The position numbers and the translations under genes were made by a program. The notes below the pieces were generated by a model. That model was not told where the DNA came from. It worked only from the letters and a program-made list of their open reading frames with translations, and ran no database searches. This document shows positions 32,278-40,973 of a stretch of 51,314 nucleotides of DNA, one piece after another; position 1 is the stretch's first letter; each line of letters starts with the position of its first letter. The stretch is from assembly GCA_902780635.1 (NCBI GenBank), contig CACZGH010000027.1, positions 1 to 51,314 of the forward strand, given 5' to 3'. The DNA is from an uncultured Prevotellaceae bacterium. GTDB lineage: Bacteria > Bacteroidota > Bacteroidia > Bacteroidales > Bacteroidaceae.

Positions 32278-33144
32278 ATGTTTAAAAGAAACAAACGAAG
32301 AAACTGGCTCCCCCTTCCCGGAGTTCCGCTCACAGAGATGGACAAGAAAATCATGTACTGGGAAAACAAAGGCAAGGAAGTGCCTACCCGTGATCTGATT
32401 CGGACCCCTGAGGAGATAGAGGGTATCCGTCGAAGCGGAGTGGTCAACACAGGCGTGCTCGATGAGGTGGCACGGCAGATACATGCAGGGATGAACACCC
32501 TGGAGATAGACAAGATCTGCACCGACTATTGCGAAGCCCATGGCGCCATCCCGGCCTGTCTCAACTATGAGGGGTTCCCCAAGAGTGTGTGCACCAGCAT
32601 CAACGAGGTGGTCTGCCATGGCATACCCAAAGAGGAGGATGTGCTGGAAGAAGGCGACATCATCAATGTGGACTTCACCACCATTCTTGACGGCTATTAT
32701 TCCGACGCCTCCCGCATGTTTATCATCGGCAAGACCACGCCAGAGAAAGAGCAACTGGTGAGAGTGGCCAAAGAGTGCCTTGAGATAGGTGCCGAGGCGG
32801 CCAAACCCTATTGTTTCGTAGGCGATATAGGCAATGCCATTCAGAAACATGCCGACAAATATCATTATGGCATCGTGCGCGACCTTTGCGGACATGGCGT
32901 GGGACTGAAGTTTCATGAGAAGCCAGATGTGTGCCACTTCGGACGCAAAGGTACGGGTATGTTGCTCGTGCCAGGCATGGTGTTTACCATCGAGCCGATG
33001 GTGAATATGGGCACATGGAGAGTCTTCATCGACTCTGACGACCCCTTTGGATGGGAGGTGATCTCTGACGATGAACTGCCCAGCGCACAGTGGGAGCATA
33101 CCTTCGTGATGACGGAGCATGGCGTGGAGATTTTGACATATTGA
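32278..33144 (+). CDS. map: Methionine aminopeptidase, type I
   Basis: The protein has 288 residues and removes the starter methionine from new proteins. The five metal ligands are visible: Asp in INVDFTTI, Asp in YYSDASRMF, His in GHGVGLKFHE, Glu in FTIEPMV and Glu in AQWEHTF. An N-terminal extension of about 40 residues (KRNKRRNWLPLPGVPL) precedes the catalytic pita-bread fold; it is longer than in E. coli Map (264) and common in Bacteroidetes. The substrate-side Cys/Phe region is YEGFPKSVCTSINEVVCHG. It forms an operon with tsaD, which starts 2 bases after its stop. Confidence 0.95.
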   Translation: MFKRNKRRNWLPLPGVPLTEMDKKIMYWENKGKEVPTRDLIRTPEEIEGIRRSGVVNTGVLDEVARQIHAGMNTLEIDKICTDYCEAHGAIPACLNYEGFPKSVCTSINEVVCHGIPKEEDVLEEGDIINVDFTTILDGYYSDASRMFIIGKTTPEKEQLVRVAKECLEIGAEAAKPYCFVGDIGNAIQKHADKYHYGIVRDLCGHGVGLKFHEKPDVCHFGRKGTGMLLVPGMVFTIEPMVNMGTWRVFIDSDDPFGWEVISDDELPSAQWEHTFVMTEHGVEILTY

Positions 33145-33146
33145 GC

Positions 33147-34184
33147 ATGAAGAAAAATATTTATATATTAGGTATAGAGAGCAGTTGCGACGACACGTCG
33201 GCGGCAGTACTCCGCGACGGGGTCTTGCTGAGCAACGTCACCGCGTCGCAGGATGTGCATCGTGACTATGGTGGAGTGGTGCCAGAACTAGCGTCGAGGG
33301 CTCATCAGCAGAATGTGGTGCCCGTGGTCGACCAGGCCATCAAGCGGGCCGGTATCACCCGGGAGATGCTCTCTGCCGTGGCTTTCACCCGTGGCCCAGG
33401 ACTGATGGGGTCGCTTTTGGTGGGAGTGAGTTTCGCCAAAGGCTTTGCCAGGGCTTTGGGCATCCCCCTGATAGATGTCAACCATCTGCAGGGTCATGTG
33501 ATGGCACATTTCATCAAAGAAAGCGATGACGACCAGTCAGCACCGCCTATGCCGTTCCTTTGTCTGCTTGTCAGTGGCGGCAACTCGCAGATCGTGCAGG
33601 TCAATGCCTATAACGACATGCAGGTGCTGGGTCAGACCATCGACGACGCTGCCGGCGAGGCCATCGACAAGTGCAGCAAGGTGATGGGACTGGGCTACCC
33701 CGGCGGCCCGATTATCGACCGGCTGGCACGTCAGGGCAATCCCCGTGCTTATCAGTTCTCCGAACCTCATATCCCCGGTCTCGACTACAGTTTCAGCGGC
33801 CTGAAAACCTCTTTCTTGTATCATCTGAGAGAGTGGGTGGCTGAAGACCCCGACTTCGTGGAGCACCACAAGGAAGACCTTGCCGCCAGTTTGGAGTATA
33901 CCATCGTCGATATTCTGATGAAAAAGCTCCGTCTGGCCGTCAAACAGACTCGCATCAAGCATGTGGCGGTGGCAGGAGGCGTGTCTGCCAACAATGGTTT
34001 GCGTCAGGCTTTTCACGATCATGCCCGCCGTTATGGATGGACGGTCTACATCCCCAAATTCAGTTACACGACCGACAATGCCGCCATGATAGGCCTGACA
34101 GGATACTACAAATATCTTGACGGTGACTTCTGCTCCATCGATGTGCCGGCCTACTCGAAAGTGACATTTGATAGTGTGCCCTGA
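33147..34184 (+). CDS. tsaD: tRNA N6-threonylcarbamoyladenosine transferase TsaD
   Basis: The protein has 345 residues. It transfers threonylcarbamoyl to A37 of ANN-decoding tRNAs together with TsaB, TsaE and threonylcarbamoyl-AMP from TsaC. Signatures: LGIESSCDDTSAAVL at the start, the metal-binding region VPELASRAHQQNVVPVV, TRGPGLMGSLLVGVSFAKG, HLQGHVMAHF, LLVSGGNSQIV, and the late GGVSANNGLRQ and TDNAAMIGLTG. The length is standard. The start at 33147 is chosen over the longer frame because the upstream codons overlap map and MKKNIYILGIESS matches the family start. The stop leads straight into a CTAG-rich repeat array. Confidence 0.96.
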   Translation: MKKNIYILGIESSCDDTSAAVLRDGVLLSNVTASQDVHRDYGGVVPELASRAHQQNVVPVVDQAIKRAGITREMLSAVAFTRGPGLMGSLLVGVSFAKGFARALGIPLIDVNHLQGHVMAHFIKESDDDQSAPPMPFLCLLVSGGNSQIVQVNAYNDMQVLGQTIDDAAGEAIDKCSKVMGLGYPGGPIIDRLARQGNPRAYQFSEPHIPGLDYSFSGLKTSFLYHLREWVAEDPDFVEHHKEDLAASLEYTIVDILMKKLRLAVKQTRIKHVAVAGGVSANNGLRQAFHDHARRYGWTVYIPKFSYTTDNAAMIGLTGYYKYLDGDFCSIDVPAYSKVTFDSVP

Positions 34185-34193
34185 CACCTCCCC

Positions 34194-34323
34194 TCTAGAT
34201 CTAGAAAATCTAGACCATCTAGAAAATCTAGACCATCTAGACTATCTAGAAAATCTAGCCCATCTAGACTATCTAGACCATCTAGACTATCTAGAAAATC
34301 TAGACCATCTAGCCCCATCTAGG
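34194..34323. repeat. 9-bp CTAGAnnAT array
   Basis: About thirteen 9-base units, each CTAGA or CTAGC followed by a variable pair and AT (CTAGAAAAT, CTAGACCAT, CTAGACTAT, CTAGCCCAT), stand head to tail. The tetramer CTAG occurs at each unit. There are no spacers, so this is not a CRISPR. Confidence 0.9.
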
Positions 34324-34365
34324 AAAACCCTCAAAAAACCCTCAAAAAACCCTCAAAAAACCCTC
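34324..34365. repeat. 11-bp AAAAAACCCTC array before pncC
   Basis: One short unit (AAAACCCTC) and three exact 11-base units AAAAAACCCTC end 5 bases before the pncC start codon, so the array is the leader of that gene. It abuts the CTAG array without a gap. Confidence 0.9.
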
Positions 34366-34370
34366 AAAAT

Positions 34371-34889
34371 ATGGAATTAGAAAATAAGATTTTAAGCCGT
34401 GAGATCCAGACATTACTCTACGAGTCAGGCAAGACACTAGGCACTGCAGAGAGTTGTACGGGCGGCCGTATCGCCGAGGCCGTCATCGCCACCCCCGGTG
34501 CTTCAGAATATTTCAAAGGAGCCATCGTCTCATACACCAACGAGGTGAAAGAGCGGCTGCTTGGCGTGAGCCATGATGTGCTCGAAGAGCAGACCGCTGT
34601 CTGTGAGGAAGTGGCACGAGAGATGGTGCAAGGCGCAGTTAAGACGCTCAACGTCGATTTTGCCATCTCGGCTACAGGCATCGCCGGTCCTGGCGGTGGC
34701 ACCAAAGAGATACCCGTGGGCACCATCTGGTTGGCATGGGGTACTGCCGATGATATCCAGACGCTGAAGCTGGAAGAGGACCAGGGAAGAGACATCAACC
34801 TAGCCACTGCCACGACACGTGCGCTGCAGTCATTTCTGACCTTTTTGAAGGATCGGCTTCCTAAAAAAGTGGAGGAAGAATACGTCTGA
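34371..34889 (+). CDS. pncC: Nicotinamide-nucleotide amidohydrolase, CinA C-terminal family
   Basis: The protein has 172 residues, the stand-alone CinA-C domain. It deamidates NMN to nicotinate mononucleotide in pyridine nucleotide recycling. Signatures: TLGTAESCTGGRIAEAVIATPGASEYF with the catalytic Ser/Thr region, GAIVSYTNEVKERLLGVS, and AISATGIAGPGGGTKEIPVGTIWLAWG. The N-terminal molybdopterin-type domain of full CinA is not present. Translation starts immediately behind the AAAAAACCCTC array, so repeat length might influence expression. A strong terminator follows. Confidence 0.9.
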   Translation: MELENKILSREIQTLLYESGKTLGTAESCTGGRIAEAVIATPGASEYFKGAIVSYTNEVKERLLGVSHDVLEEQTAVCEEVAREMVQGAVKTLNVDFAISATGIAGPGGGTKEIPVGTIWLAWGTADDIQTLKLEEDQGRDINLATATTRALQSFLTFLKDRLPKKVEEEYV

Positions 34890-34948
34890 TAAGGCCTTTT
34901 GCAACCCTCCACATGGCTTTTCACCGCATCTTTTTGAAGGCAATTGGT

Positions 34949-34985
34949 AAAGATTCTTAAAATGTAAGTTTTAGGAATCTTTTTT
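34949..34985 (+). terminator. Terminator of pncC
   Basis: AGATTCTTAAAA (34951-34962) pairs with TTTTAGGAATCT (34969-34980), with one G-T pair and a 6-base loop, followed by TTTTT. Confidence 0.85.
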
Positions 34986-35030
34986 AATATTATTTAGACT
35001 GTATTTTTCGGATAAAAGTGCTGAAAGTTG

Positions 35031-35038
35031 TATTTTTG
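35031..35038 (+). promoter_or_regulatory. -7 box of the moxR-bat operon
   Basis: TATTTTTG matches TAnnTTTG; a TTCG stands about 20 bases upstream in place of the -33 TTTG. The leader to ATG 35122 is about 75 bases. Confidence 0.55.
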
Positions 35039-35121
35039 CCACTGATTTGACGGGGCGGCCCGAAAAGGTTCCCGGCGATGTATATTTATAGAAACTCAAT
35101 CAATAAAAATACAGATAAATT

Positions 35122-36117
35122 ATGGCAGAAGCTATTGACATCCGAGAATTGAACATCCGGATTGAACAACAGAGTGCATTCGTCTCCAACCTCACGATGG
35201 GTATGGACCGAGTCATCGTGGGTCAGAAACACCTCATTGACACATTGCTCATCGGACTGCTGAGCGATGGACATATATTGCTCGAAGGCGTACCGGGACT
35301 GGCAAAGACCTTGGCCATCAAAACCCTGGCACAGCTTATCGATGCTAAATACAGCCGCATACAGTTTACGCCCGACTTGCTGCCTGCCGATGTCGTCGGC
35401 ACCATGATCTACTCACAGAAGGAAGAAATCTTCCAGGTGAAGAAAGGTCCCGTGTTTGCCAACTTCGTGCTGGCAGACGAGATCAACCGCGCCCCAGCCA
35501 AGGTGCAGAGCGCACTGCTGGAGGCCATGCAGGAGCATCAGGTCACTATCGGTGACAATACTTTCGCATTGCCCGACCCCTTCCTGGTGATGGCCACACA
35601 GAACCCCATCGAACAGGAAGGCACCTACCAGTTGCCAGAGGCACAGGTCGACCGTTTTATGCTCAAAGCCGTCATCGACTATCCCACCTTGCAGGAGGAG
35701 CGTCTCATCATCCGTGAAAATCTGCACAGCAGTCTGCCCACCGTGACACCGGTGACCACTGCACAGGAAATTGTCGACGCCCGCGCCGTGGTGCGCCAGG
35801 TGTATATCGACGAGAAGATAGAGCAGTACATCGCCGACATCGTGTTCGCCACACGTTATCCCGACCGCTACGGACTGCCCCAGATGCGCGACTACATCAC
35901 ATTCGGTGGTTCACCGCGTGCCAGTATCAGTCTCGCCAAGGCAGCCAGGGCTTATGCCTTCATCAAGCGCCGTGGCTATGTGGTGCCTGAGGACGTGAGG
36001 GCTGTGGCACACGACGTGCTGCGCCACCGTATCGGTCTCTCTTACGAGGCTGAGGCTGGCAATATCACCAGTGAGGAGATTGTAAGTAATATCATCAATA
36101 AAGTGGAGGTTCCTTAA
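35122..36117 (+). CDS. MoxR family AAA ATPase
   Basis: The protein has 331 residues. Walker A is GVPGLAKT (residues 56-63), Walker B is VLADEIN (Asp119-Glu120), sensor 1 is VMATQNPIEQEGTYQLPEAQVDRF, and the lid domain carries GGSPRASISLAKAARAYA. MoxR ATPases act as chaperones that help mature complexes containing von Willebrand (VWA) proteins. The gene opens the operon, and its stop overlaps the DUF58 start (TAATG). With the DUF58 and VWA genes behind it, it forms the aerotolerance (Bat) system described in Bacteroides fragilis. Confidence 0.92.
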   Translation: MAEAIDIRELNIRIEQQSAFVSNLTMGMDRVIVGQKHLIDTLLIGLLSDGHILLEGVPGLAKTLAIKTLAQLIDAKYSRIQFTPDLLPADVVGTMIYSQKEEIFQVKKGPVFANFVLADEINRAPAKVQSALLEAMQEHQVTIGDNTFALPDPFLVMATQNPIEQEGTYQLPEAQVDRFMLKAVIDYPTLQEERLIIRENLHSSLPTVTPVTTAQEIVDARAVVRQVYIDEKIEQYIADIVFATRYPDRYGLPQMRDYITFGGSPRASISLAKAARAYAFIKRRGYVVPEDVRAVAHDVLRHRIGLSYEAEAGNITSEEIVSNIINKVEVP

Positions 36118-36986
36118 TGGATACTTCGGAGTTGCTGAAAAAGGTCCGCAAGATCGAGATCAAAACCCGTGGACTGAGCCAGAACATCTTTGCAGGCCAG
36201 TACCACTCCGCTTTCAAGGGGCGTGGTATGGCTTTCTCAGAGGTGCGAGAGTATCAGTATGGGGATGATGTGCGCGACATTGACTGGAACGTGACGGCAC
36301 GTTTTCACAAACCCTACGTCAAGGTGTTTGAGGAAGAGCGTGAGCTCACCGTGATGCTTCTGGTCGACGTTAGCGGCTCCCTTGATTTCGGTACCGTAAG
36401 ACAGACCAAGCGCGACATGGAGGCGGAGATTGCCGCCACGCTGGCGTTCAGTGCCATACAAAACAACGACAAGATCGGCGTGGTGTTCTTCTCCGACAGG
36501 ATAGAGAAATATATCCCACCTAAAAAAGGGCGCAAGCACATCCTCTACATCATACGCGAGATGCTCGACTTCAAGCCCGAGAGCAAGCGCACCGACGTGG
36601 CCATGGCCGTGGAGTTTCTCACACGGGTGATGAAGCGCAAGTGCACGGCTTTCCTGATGAGCGACTTCTTCGTCAGGAAATCGTTTGAGAACGAGCTGAC
36701 CATCTGCAACCGCAAGCATGATGTGGTGGCCATACAGATCTACGACCAGCGGGCAAAAGAACTGCCCGACGTGGGACTTATGAAAATAAAGGACGCTGAG
36801 ACAGGACATGAGATGGTGGTCGACACCAGCAGCAAAAAGCTGCGACGAGCCCACACCGCCTATTGGCTGAGACGGCAGGCGGAGTTGCGACAACTCTTCA
36901 GTAAGAGCAATGTGGACAACATCTCCATCTCCACCAGTGAGGACTATGTGAAGTCACTGATGCTCCTCTTCTCCATGCGTTCATAA
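36117..36986 (+). CDS. DUF58 domain protein of the Bat operon
   Basis: The protein has 289 residues and is soluble. The DUF58 signature is GRGMAFSEVREYQYGDDVRDIDWNVTAR near residues 35-65, followed by a VWA-like fold (MLLVDVSGSLDFG, residues 80-92, with a DxSxS metal site) and FLMSDFFVRKSFENEL. It starts one base inside the moxR stop, so the two are translationally coupled. DUF58 and MoxR are regular partners; the ATPase probably acts on this or the VWA proteins at the membrane. Its precise activity is unknown. Confidence 0.88.
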   Translation: MDTSELLKKVRKIEIKTRGLSQNIFAGQYHSAFKGRGMAFSEVREYQYGDDVRDIDWNVTARFHKPYVKVFEEERELTVMLLVDVSGSLDFGTVRQTKRDMEAEIAATLAFSAIQNNDKIGVVFFSDRIEKYIPPKKGRKHILYIIREMLDFKPESKRTDVAMAVEFLTRVMKRKCTAFLMSDFFVRKSFENELTICNRKHDVVAIQIYDQRAKELPDVGLMKIKDAETGHEMVVDTSSKKLRRAHTAYWLRRQAELRQLFSKSNVDNISISTSEDYVKSLMLLFSMRS

Positions 36987-36998
36987 AAATCGATTGAA

Positions 36999-38069
36999 AT
37001 GAAAACTTTCAAAATCATCATTCTCTTGCTGCTCACGTCGTTGCGGCTCAGCGCTCAGGTAACAGTTGAGAACAGAATCGACAGCGTGCAGATACTCATC
37101 GGCGAGCAGGCTCACATCACTGTCAGCGTGACGATGAAAGAGGGGCAGCAGGCGATGTTTCCACAATATGGCCCCAATGCCTTTCTGACGGAGGGCGTAG
37201 AGGTGCTGGAGTCGAGAGATGTCGATACCGTCAAACTCGACAACCAGATGATGCGTGTGGCACGCGAGTACACCATCACCTCGTTTGACGACACTCTCTA
37301 CTATCTGCCTCCGATGAAAGTGAAGGTGGGCGGCAAGGAGTATCAGGGCAAGAGCTTGGCCCTCAAGGTGATCACACTGGATGTAGACACCTTGCACCCC
37401 AATCAGTTCTTCCCACCCAAAGAGGTGCAGGACAATCCCTTCCTGTGGAGTGACTGGAGCGCCTCGTTCTGGTTGAGTCTCTTGATGCTGCTCCTCATCC
37501 TCGCGTCATTCTATCTGTATCTGCGGCTGCGCGACAACAAGCCAGTCATCTCCCGCATCCGATTTGTCAGAAAACTGCTTCCCCATCAGAGGGCGATGAA
37601 AGAGATAGAGCAGATCAAGACCGAGAGACTCACCCAGTCGGAAGACCAAAAGACATATTACACCAAACTCACCGACACGCTGCGCACCTATCTCGAAGAG
37701 CGCTTTGGCTTCAACGCCATGGAGATGACCAGTGGCGAGATCATCGAGCGGCTGCGCCAGCACGATGACCCCAAAGCCATAGAAGAGTTGCGCGAGTTGC
37801 TGGAAACTGCCGACCTGGTGAAATTTGCCAAATTCTCCGTGCTGACCAATGAGAACGACCGCAACCTGGCCAGTGTCATCGACTTCATCGACAGCACCAA
37901 ACGTGAGGACATGCCCACCATCGAGAAGATAGAGCCTACGCTCACCGAGAGCGACAAGCGCACACGCCGGTCGCGCAAGGTGCTCATCACGCTCATCTCT
38001 GTCTGTTCCGCTGCTGCTGTGGCCATCCTCATCTACGTGCTTTGGCAGGTCTACCTGCTGATAGGATAA
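36999..38069 (+). CDS. Bat operon membrane protein with periplasmic beta domain
   Basis: The protein has 356 residues. A signal peptide (IIILLLLTSLRLSA) leads to a periplasmic beta domain (VTVENRIDSVQILIGEQAHI, related to the BatD N-terminal domain), a membrane segment near 155-175 (FWLSLLMLLLILASFYLYL), a cytosolic helical domain (LTDTLRTYLEERFGFNAMEM, typical of DUF4381-like proteins), and a C-terminal membrane segment (VLITLISVCSAAAVAILIYVLW). It lies between the DUF58 protein and BatA, its normal position in Bacteroidetes. Role in the complex is unknown; joining the cytosolic ATPase part to the periplasmic BatD part is an inference. Confidence 0.8.
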   Translation: MKTFKIIILLLLTSLRLSAQVTVENRIDSVQILIGEQAHITVSVTMKEGQQAMFPQYGPNAFLTEGVEVLESRDVDTVKLDNQMMRVAREYTITSFDDTLYYLPPMKVKVGGKEYQGKSLALKVITLDVDTLHPNQFFPPKEVQDNPFLWSDWSASFWLSLLMLLLILASFYLYLRLRDNKPVISRIRFVRKLLPHQRAMKEIEQIKTERLTQSEDQKTYYTKLTDTLRTYLEERFGFNAMEMTSGEIIERLRQHDDPKAIEELRELLETADLVKFAKFSVLTNENDRNLASVIDFIDSTKREDMPTIEKIEPTLTESDKRTRRSRKVLITLISVCSAAAVAILIYVLWQVYLLIG

Positions 38070-38084
38070 AAAAGAATTAAGAAA

Positions 38085-39086
38085 ATGGAATTTGCTAATA
38101 AAGAATATTTTCTTTTGCTCCTGCTGGCGATACCCTACATACTGTGGTATTTCCTCTACAGGAAGAAGACGGAGCCTACGATGCGCATGAGCGACACCTA
38201 CGCCTACCAGTTCGCACCTAAGAGCTGGCGGGTGAGGCTGCTCCATCTGCCCATGTTGCTGCGGCTGTTGACCTTCTTCCTTATCGTCATCATCCTGGCA
38301 AGGCCGCAGACACATACCTCCTGGGGCAGCAAGACCGTCGAGGGCATCGACATCATGCTCGCCATCGACGTCTCGACCAGTATGTTGGCAGAGGACCTGA
38401 GGCCCAACCGCATGGAAGCGGCCAAGGATGTGGCGTCGGAGTTCGTCTCTGGAAGACCTGATGACAACATCGGCCTGACCATCTTCGCCGGCGAGGCATT
38501 CACACAATGTCCGATGACCACCGACCACCAGTCGCTGCTCAACCTGCTGCACAACGTGCGCACCGACATCGCCGCCAAGGGACTGATAGAGGATGGCACC
38601 GCCATCGGTATGGGTCTGGCAAGCGCCGTCAGTCGTCTGGAGAATAGCAAGGCCAAGAGCAAGGTGGTGATATTGCTCACTGACGGTAGCAACAACCGTG
38701 GCGACATCTCGCCCAAGACAGCTGCCGCCATCGCCAAAAAACTGGGTGTGCGTGTCTACACTATCGCTGTGGGCACCAACAACAAACTGACCCGCTATCC
38801 GGTCAATGTGGGCAACACCGTGCAATATATCAATGTGCCGGTGGAGATCGACACCCAGACGCTGCGTGAGATCGCCGCCATGACCAACGGCAATTTCTAC
38901 CGGGCCACCAACACGGCGGAACTCAAGCAAATCTACCAGGACATCGACAAACTGGAGAAAACGAAGTTTGACGTCAAGAAATTCAGCAAACGCTACGAGG
39001 CTTACCAACCCTTTGCCATCGCGGCGATCATCGCGCTGCTGCTCGAAATATTGCTGCGCAACACGGTGCTGAGAAGGATACCGTGA
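38085..39086 (+). CDS. batA: BatA, von Willebrand type A membrane protein
   Basis: The protein has 333 residues. An N-terminal membrane pair (YFLLLLLAIPYILWYFLY and LLRLLTFFLIVIILARP) is followed by a VWA domain with the MIDAS motif DVSTS (Asp95-Ser99), the Thr in FAGEAFTQCPMTTD and VVILLTDGSNNRGDISP. The C-terminal membrane segment is AIAAIIALLLEILL. VWA domains bind partners through a metal ion. BatA and BatB were linked to aerotolerance in Bacteroides fragilis. The next gene follows after 106 bases that hold a GGAGTT-type repeat in reverse but no terminator. Confidence 0.9.
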   Translation: MEFANKEYFLLLLLAIPYILWYFLYRKKTEPTMRMSDTYAYQFAPKSWRVRLLHLPMLLRLLTFFLIVIILARPQTHTSWGSKTVEGIDIMLAIDVSTSMLAEDLRPNRMEAAKDVASEFVSGRPDDNIGLTIFAGEAFTQCPMTTDHQSLLNLLHNVRTDIAAKGLIEDGTAIGMGLASAVSRLENSKAKSKVVILLTDGSNNRGDISPKTAAAIAKKLGVRVYTIAVGTNNKLTRYPVNVGNTVQYINVPVEIDTQTLREIAAMTNGNFYRATNTAELKQIYQDIDKLEKTKFDVKKFSKRYEAYQPFAIAAIIALLLEILLRNTVLRRIP

Positions 39087-39148
39087 TGCAGACATTACAT
39101 ATGCTTGCATCTTGTCTCCATCAAAGAGTCACTACAGAGCTCATGTCT

Positions 39149-39175
39149 GAACTCCTCGACTCCTTCACTTCTTCA
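39149..39175. repeat. GGAGTT-family repeat, reverse copy, inside the bat operon
   Basis: GAACTCCTCGACTCCTTCAC followed by TTCTTCA, the complement of the GGAGT words. It lies between batA and the batB-batC fusion. Confidence 0.55.
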
Positions 39176-39192
39176 TAAAAAACAAAAAAGAA

Positions 39193-40938
39193 ATGTTTAG
39201 ATTTGAAAACCCTATATATCTCTGGCTGCTGCTTATCATCCCGCTGATGGCACTGGTCCGCTTCCTGTCCAATCGCAATAGGATGAGGAAGATACGGCGC
39301 TTTGGCGACGCCACGTTAGTGAAAGATATGATGGAGGACGTGTCGAAATACCGCCCCGCGGTGAAATTCTGGCTCCTCCAGGCTGCACTGGCTCTGCTCA
39401 TCGTGATGCTGGCCCGCCCACAGATGGGCACGCGTATCAGTCGTGAGAAACGGCAGGGCATCGAGGCCATCATCTGCATGGATATCTCCAACTCCATGCT
39501 CGCTGAGGATGTGGTGCCCTCGCGCCTCTCCAAAAGCAAACTCTTAGTGGAGAACATGGTCGACAAATTTGTCAACGACAAAGTGGGACTCATCGTCTAT
39601 GCCGGCGACGCCTTCGTGCAACTGCCTATCACGGCCGACTATGTGTCGGCCAAGATGTTCATGCAGAATATCTCTCCCTCGCTCATCGCTTCTCAGGGCA
39701 CCGACATCGCCGCGGCCATCAGCATGGCCATGGTCAGCTTCACTCCCGATGAGAAAGCCGACAAGGCCATCATCTTGATCACTGACGGTGAAGACCATGA
39801 GGGCCAGGCGCTTGAGGCAGCCCGGGCAGCCAAGGAGAAAGGCTTCAGGGTGTTTATCTTAGGGGTGGGCTCCGCCAAAGGGGCACCGATCCCCATGCCC
39901 GACGGCAGCTACCTCACCGACAATACCGGCGAGACGGTGATGACACGTCTCAATGAGGAGATGTGCAAAGAGATTGCCGCAGCAGGCAGTGGCACCTACA
40001 TCCATGTCGACAACACCAGCGAGGCGCAGGAGAAGCTCGACGAGGAGATCGCCAAGATGCAGAAAGGAGATGTCTCCACCCTCGTCTACAGCGAGTATGA
40101 TGAACAGTTTCAGGCGGTGGGCATCCTCGTGCTTCTGTTGCTACTGCTCGAAGTCATCCTCATGGAGCGTGAGAATCCTGTGACGAAGCGCATACGGCTC
40201 TTTGGCAAGAAAAAGGCAGCGATGCTGTTGATCCTGCTCATGGCAGCCACGGCGGTGCAGGCGCAGACCGACCGTCAGTATGTGCGCTCTGGCAACAAAT
40301 TGTTTCGTAAAGGCGTGTTCGACAAAGCCGAACTGGAGTATCAGAAAGCCCAGTCGAAAAATGAGAACAACAGTCAGGCGGTCTACAATATGGGGTGTGC
40401 GATGATGCAGCAGCAGAAAGACTCGGCTGCCATCGTGCAGTTTGAGACGGCTGGCAGGATGGAGACCAACAAGATACGGCGGGCTATGTCGTATCACAAT
40501 ATCGGTGTGATCTTGCAGATGCACCAGCAGTATGACAAGGCCATCGAGGCGTATAAAGAGGCGCTTCGCAACAACCCCGCCGATCATGAGACGCGCTATA
40601 ACCTGGAATTGTGTAAGCGGCAGCTGAAGAACCAGCAGCAGAACAAGAACCAGCAGCAAAAACAGGATCAAAACAAAGACCAGAACAAGGACAACAAAGA
40701 CCAAAACAAAGATCAAAACAAGGATCAGAACAAAGACCAAAACAAAGATAAGAACCAGAATCAGGACCAAGACCAGCAAAAGCAGGACCAGCAAAACCAA
40801 GAGCAGCAAAGTCAGATGAGCAAGGAGAACGCCGAACGCCTGCTCGACGCCGCGGTGCAACAGGAGAAGCAGACGCAGCAACGGTTGCAGAAAGCCATGC
40901 AACAGCCACAGCGGCGCAGACTGAATAAGAATTGGTGA
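39193..40938 (+). CDS. BatB-BatC fusion: VWA protein joined to TPR lipoprotein-like protein
   Basis: The protein has 581 residues. Residues 1-325 are BatB: two membrane segments, VWA with DISNS (97-101), and a C-terminal segment (VGILVLLLLLLEVIL). After a basic loop (KRIRLFGKKKAA), Met344 begins a complete signal-peptide-like stretch (MLLILLMAATAVQAQ), then BatC with two or three TPR units (SGNKLFRKGVFDKAELEYQK, AVYNMGCAMMQQQKDSAAIV, AMSYHNIGVILQMHQQYDKAIEAY). The tail from about 475 is a Q/N/K/D low-complexity stretch in which DQNK recurs many times. BatB and BatC are separate genes in other Bacteroidetes. The frame is open throughout, so this is a fusion or the stop codon was lost; internal translation from ATG 40222 is possible. 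Confidence 0.88.
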   Translation: MFRFENPIYLWLLLIIPLMALVRFLSNRNRMRKIRRFGDATLVKDMMEDVSKYRPAVKFWLLQAALALLIVMLARPQMGTRISREKRQGIEAIICMDISNSMLAEDVVPSRLSKSKLLVENMVDKFVNDKVGLIVYAGDAFVQLPITADYVSAKMFMQNISPSLIASQGTDIAAAISMAMVSFTPDEKADKAIILITDGEDHEGQALEAARAAKEKGFRVFILGVGSAKGAPIPMPDGSYLTDNTGETVMTRLNEEMCKEIAAAGSGTYIHVDNTSEAQEKLDEEIAKMQKGDVSTLVYSEYDEQFQAVGILVLLLLLLEVILMERENPVTKRIRLFGKKKAAMLLILLMAATAVQAQTDRQYVRSGNKLFRKGVFDKAELEYQKAQSKNENNSQAVYNMGCAMMQQQKDSAAIVQFETAGRMETNKIRRAMSYHNIGVILQMHQQYDKAIEAYKEALRNNPADHETRYNLELCKRQLKNQQQNKNQQQKQDQNKDQNKDNKDQNKDQNKDQNKDQNKDKNQNQDQDQQKQDQQNQEQQSQMSKENAERLLDAAVQQEKQTQQRLQKAMQQPQRRRLNKNW

Positions 40939-40973
40939 TGATGGGACTAGGACTTATTTGAACAAATAGTGAT

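Noticed and set aside
34194-34365. CRISPR array
   Set aside because: Units of 9 and 11 bases are contiguous, with no unique spacers and no cas genes nearby.
34168-34380. Plus-strand frame of 70 codons rich in LENLDHLD
   Set aside because: It is the translation of the CTAG array and overlaps the tsaD stop; there is no conserved start or signal.
37506-39110. Minus-strand open frame of 534 codons opposite the Bat genes
   Set aside because: It lies wholly opposite two well-supported genes, has His/Gln/Val-rich composition typical of the reverse strand of GC-rich third positions, and shows no domain.
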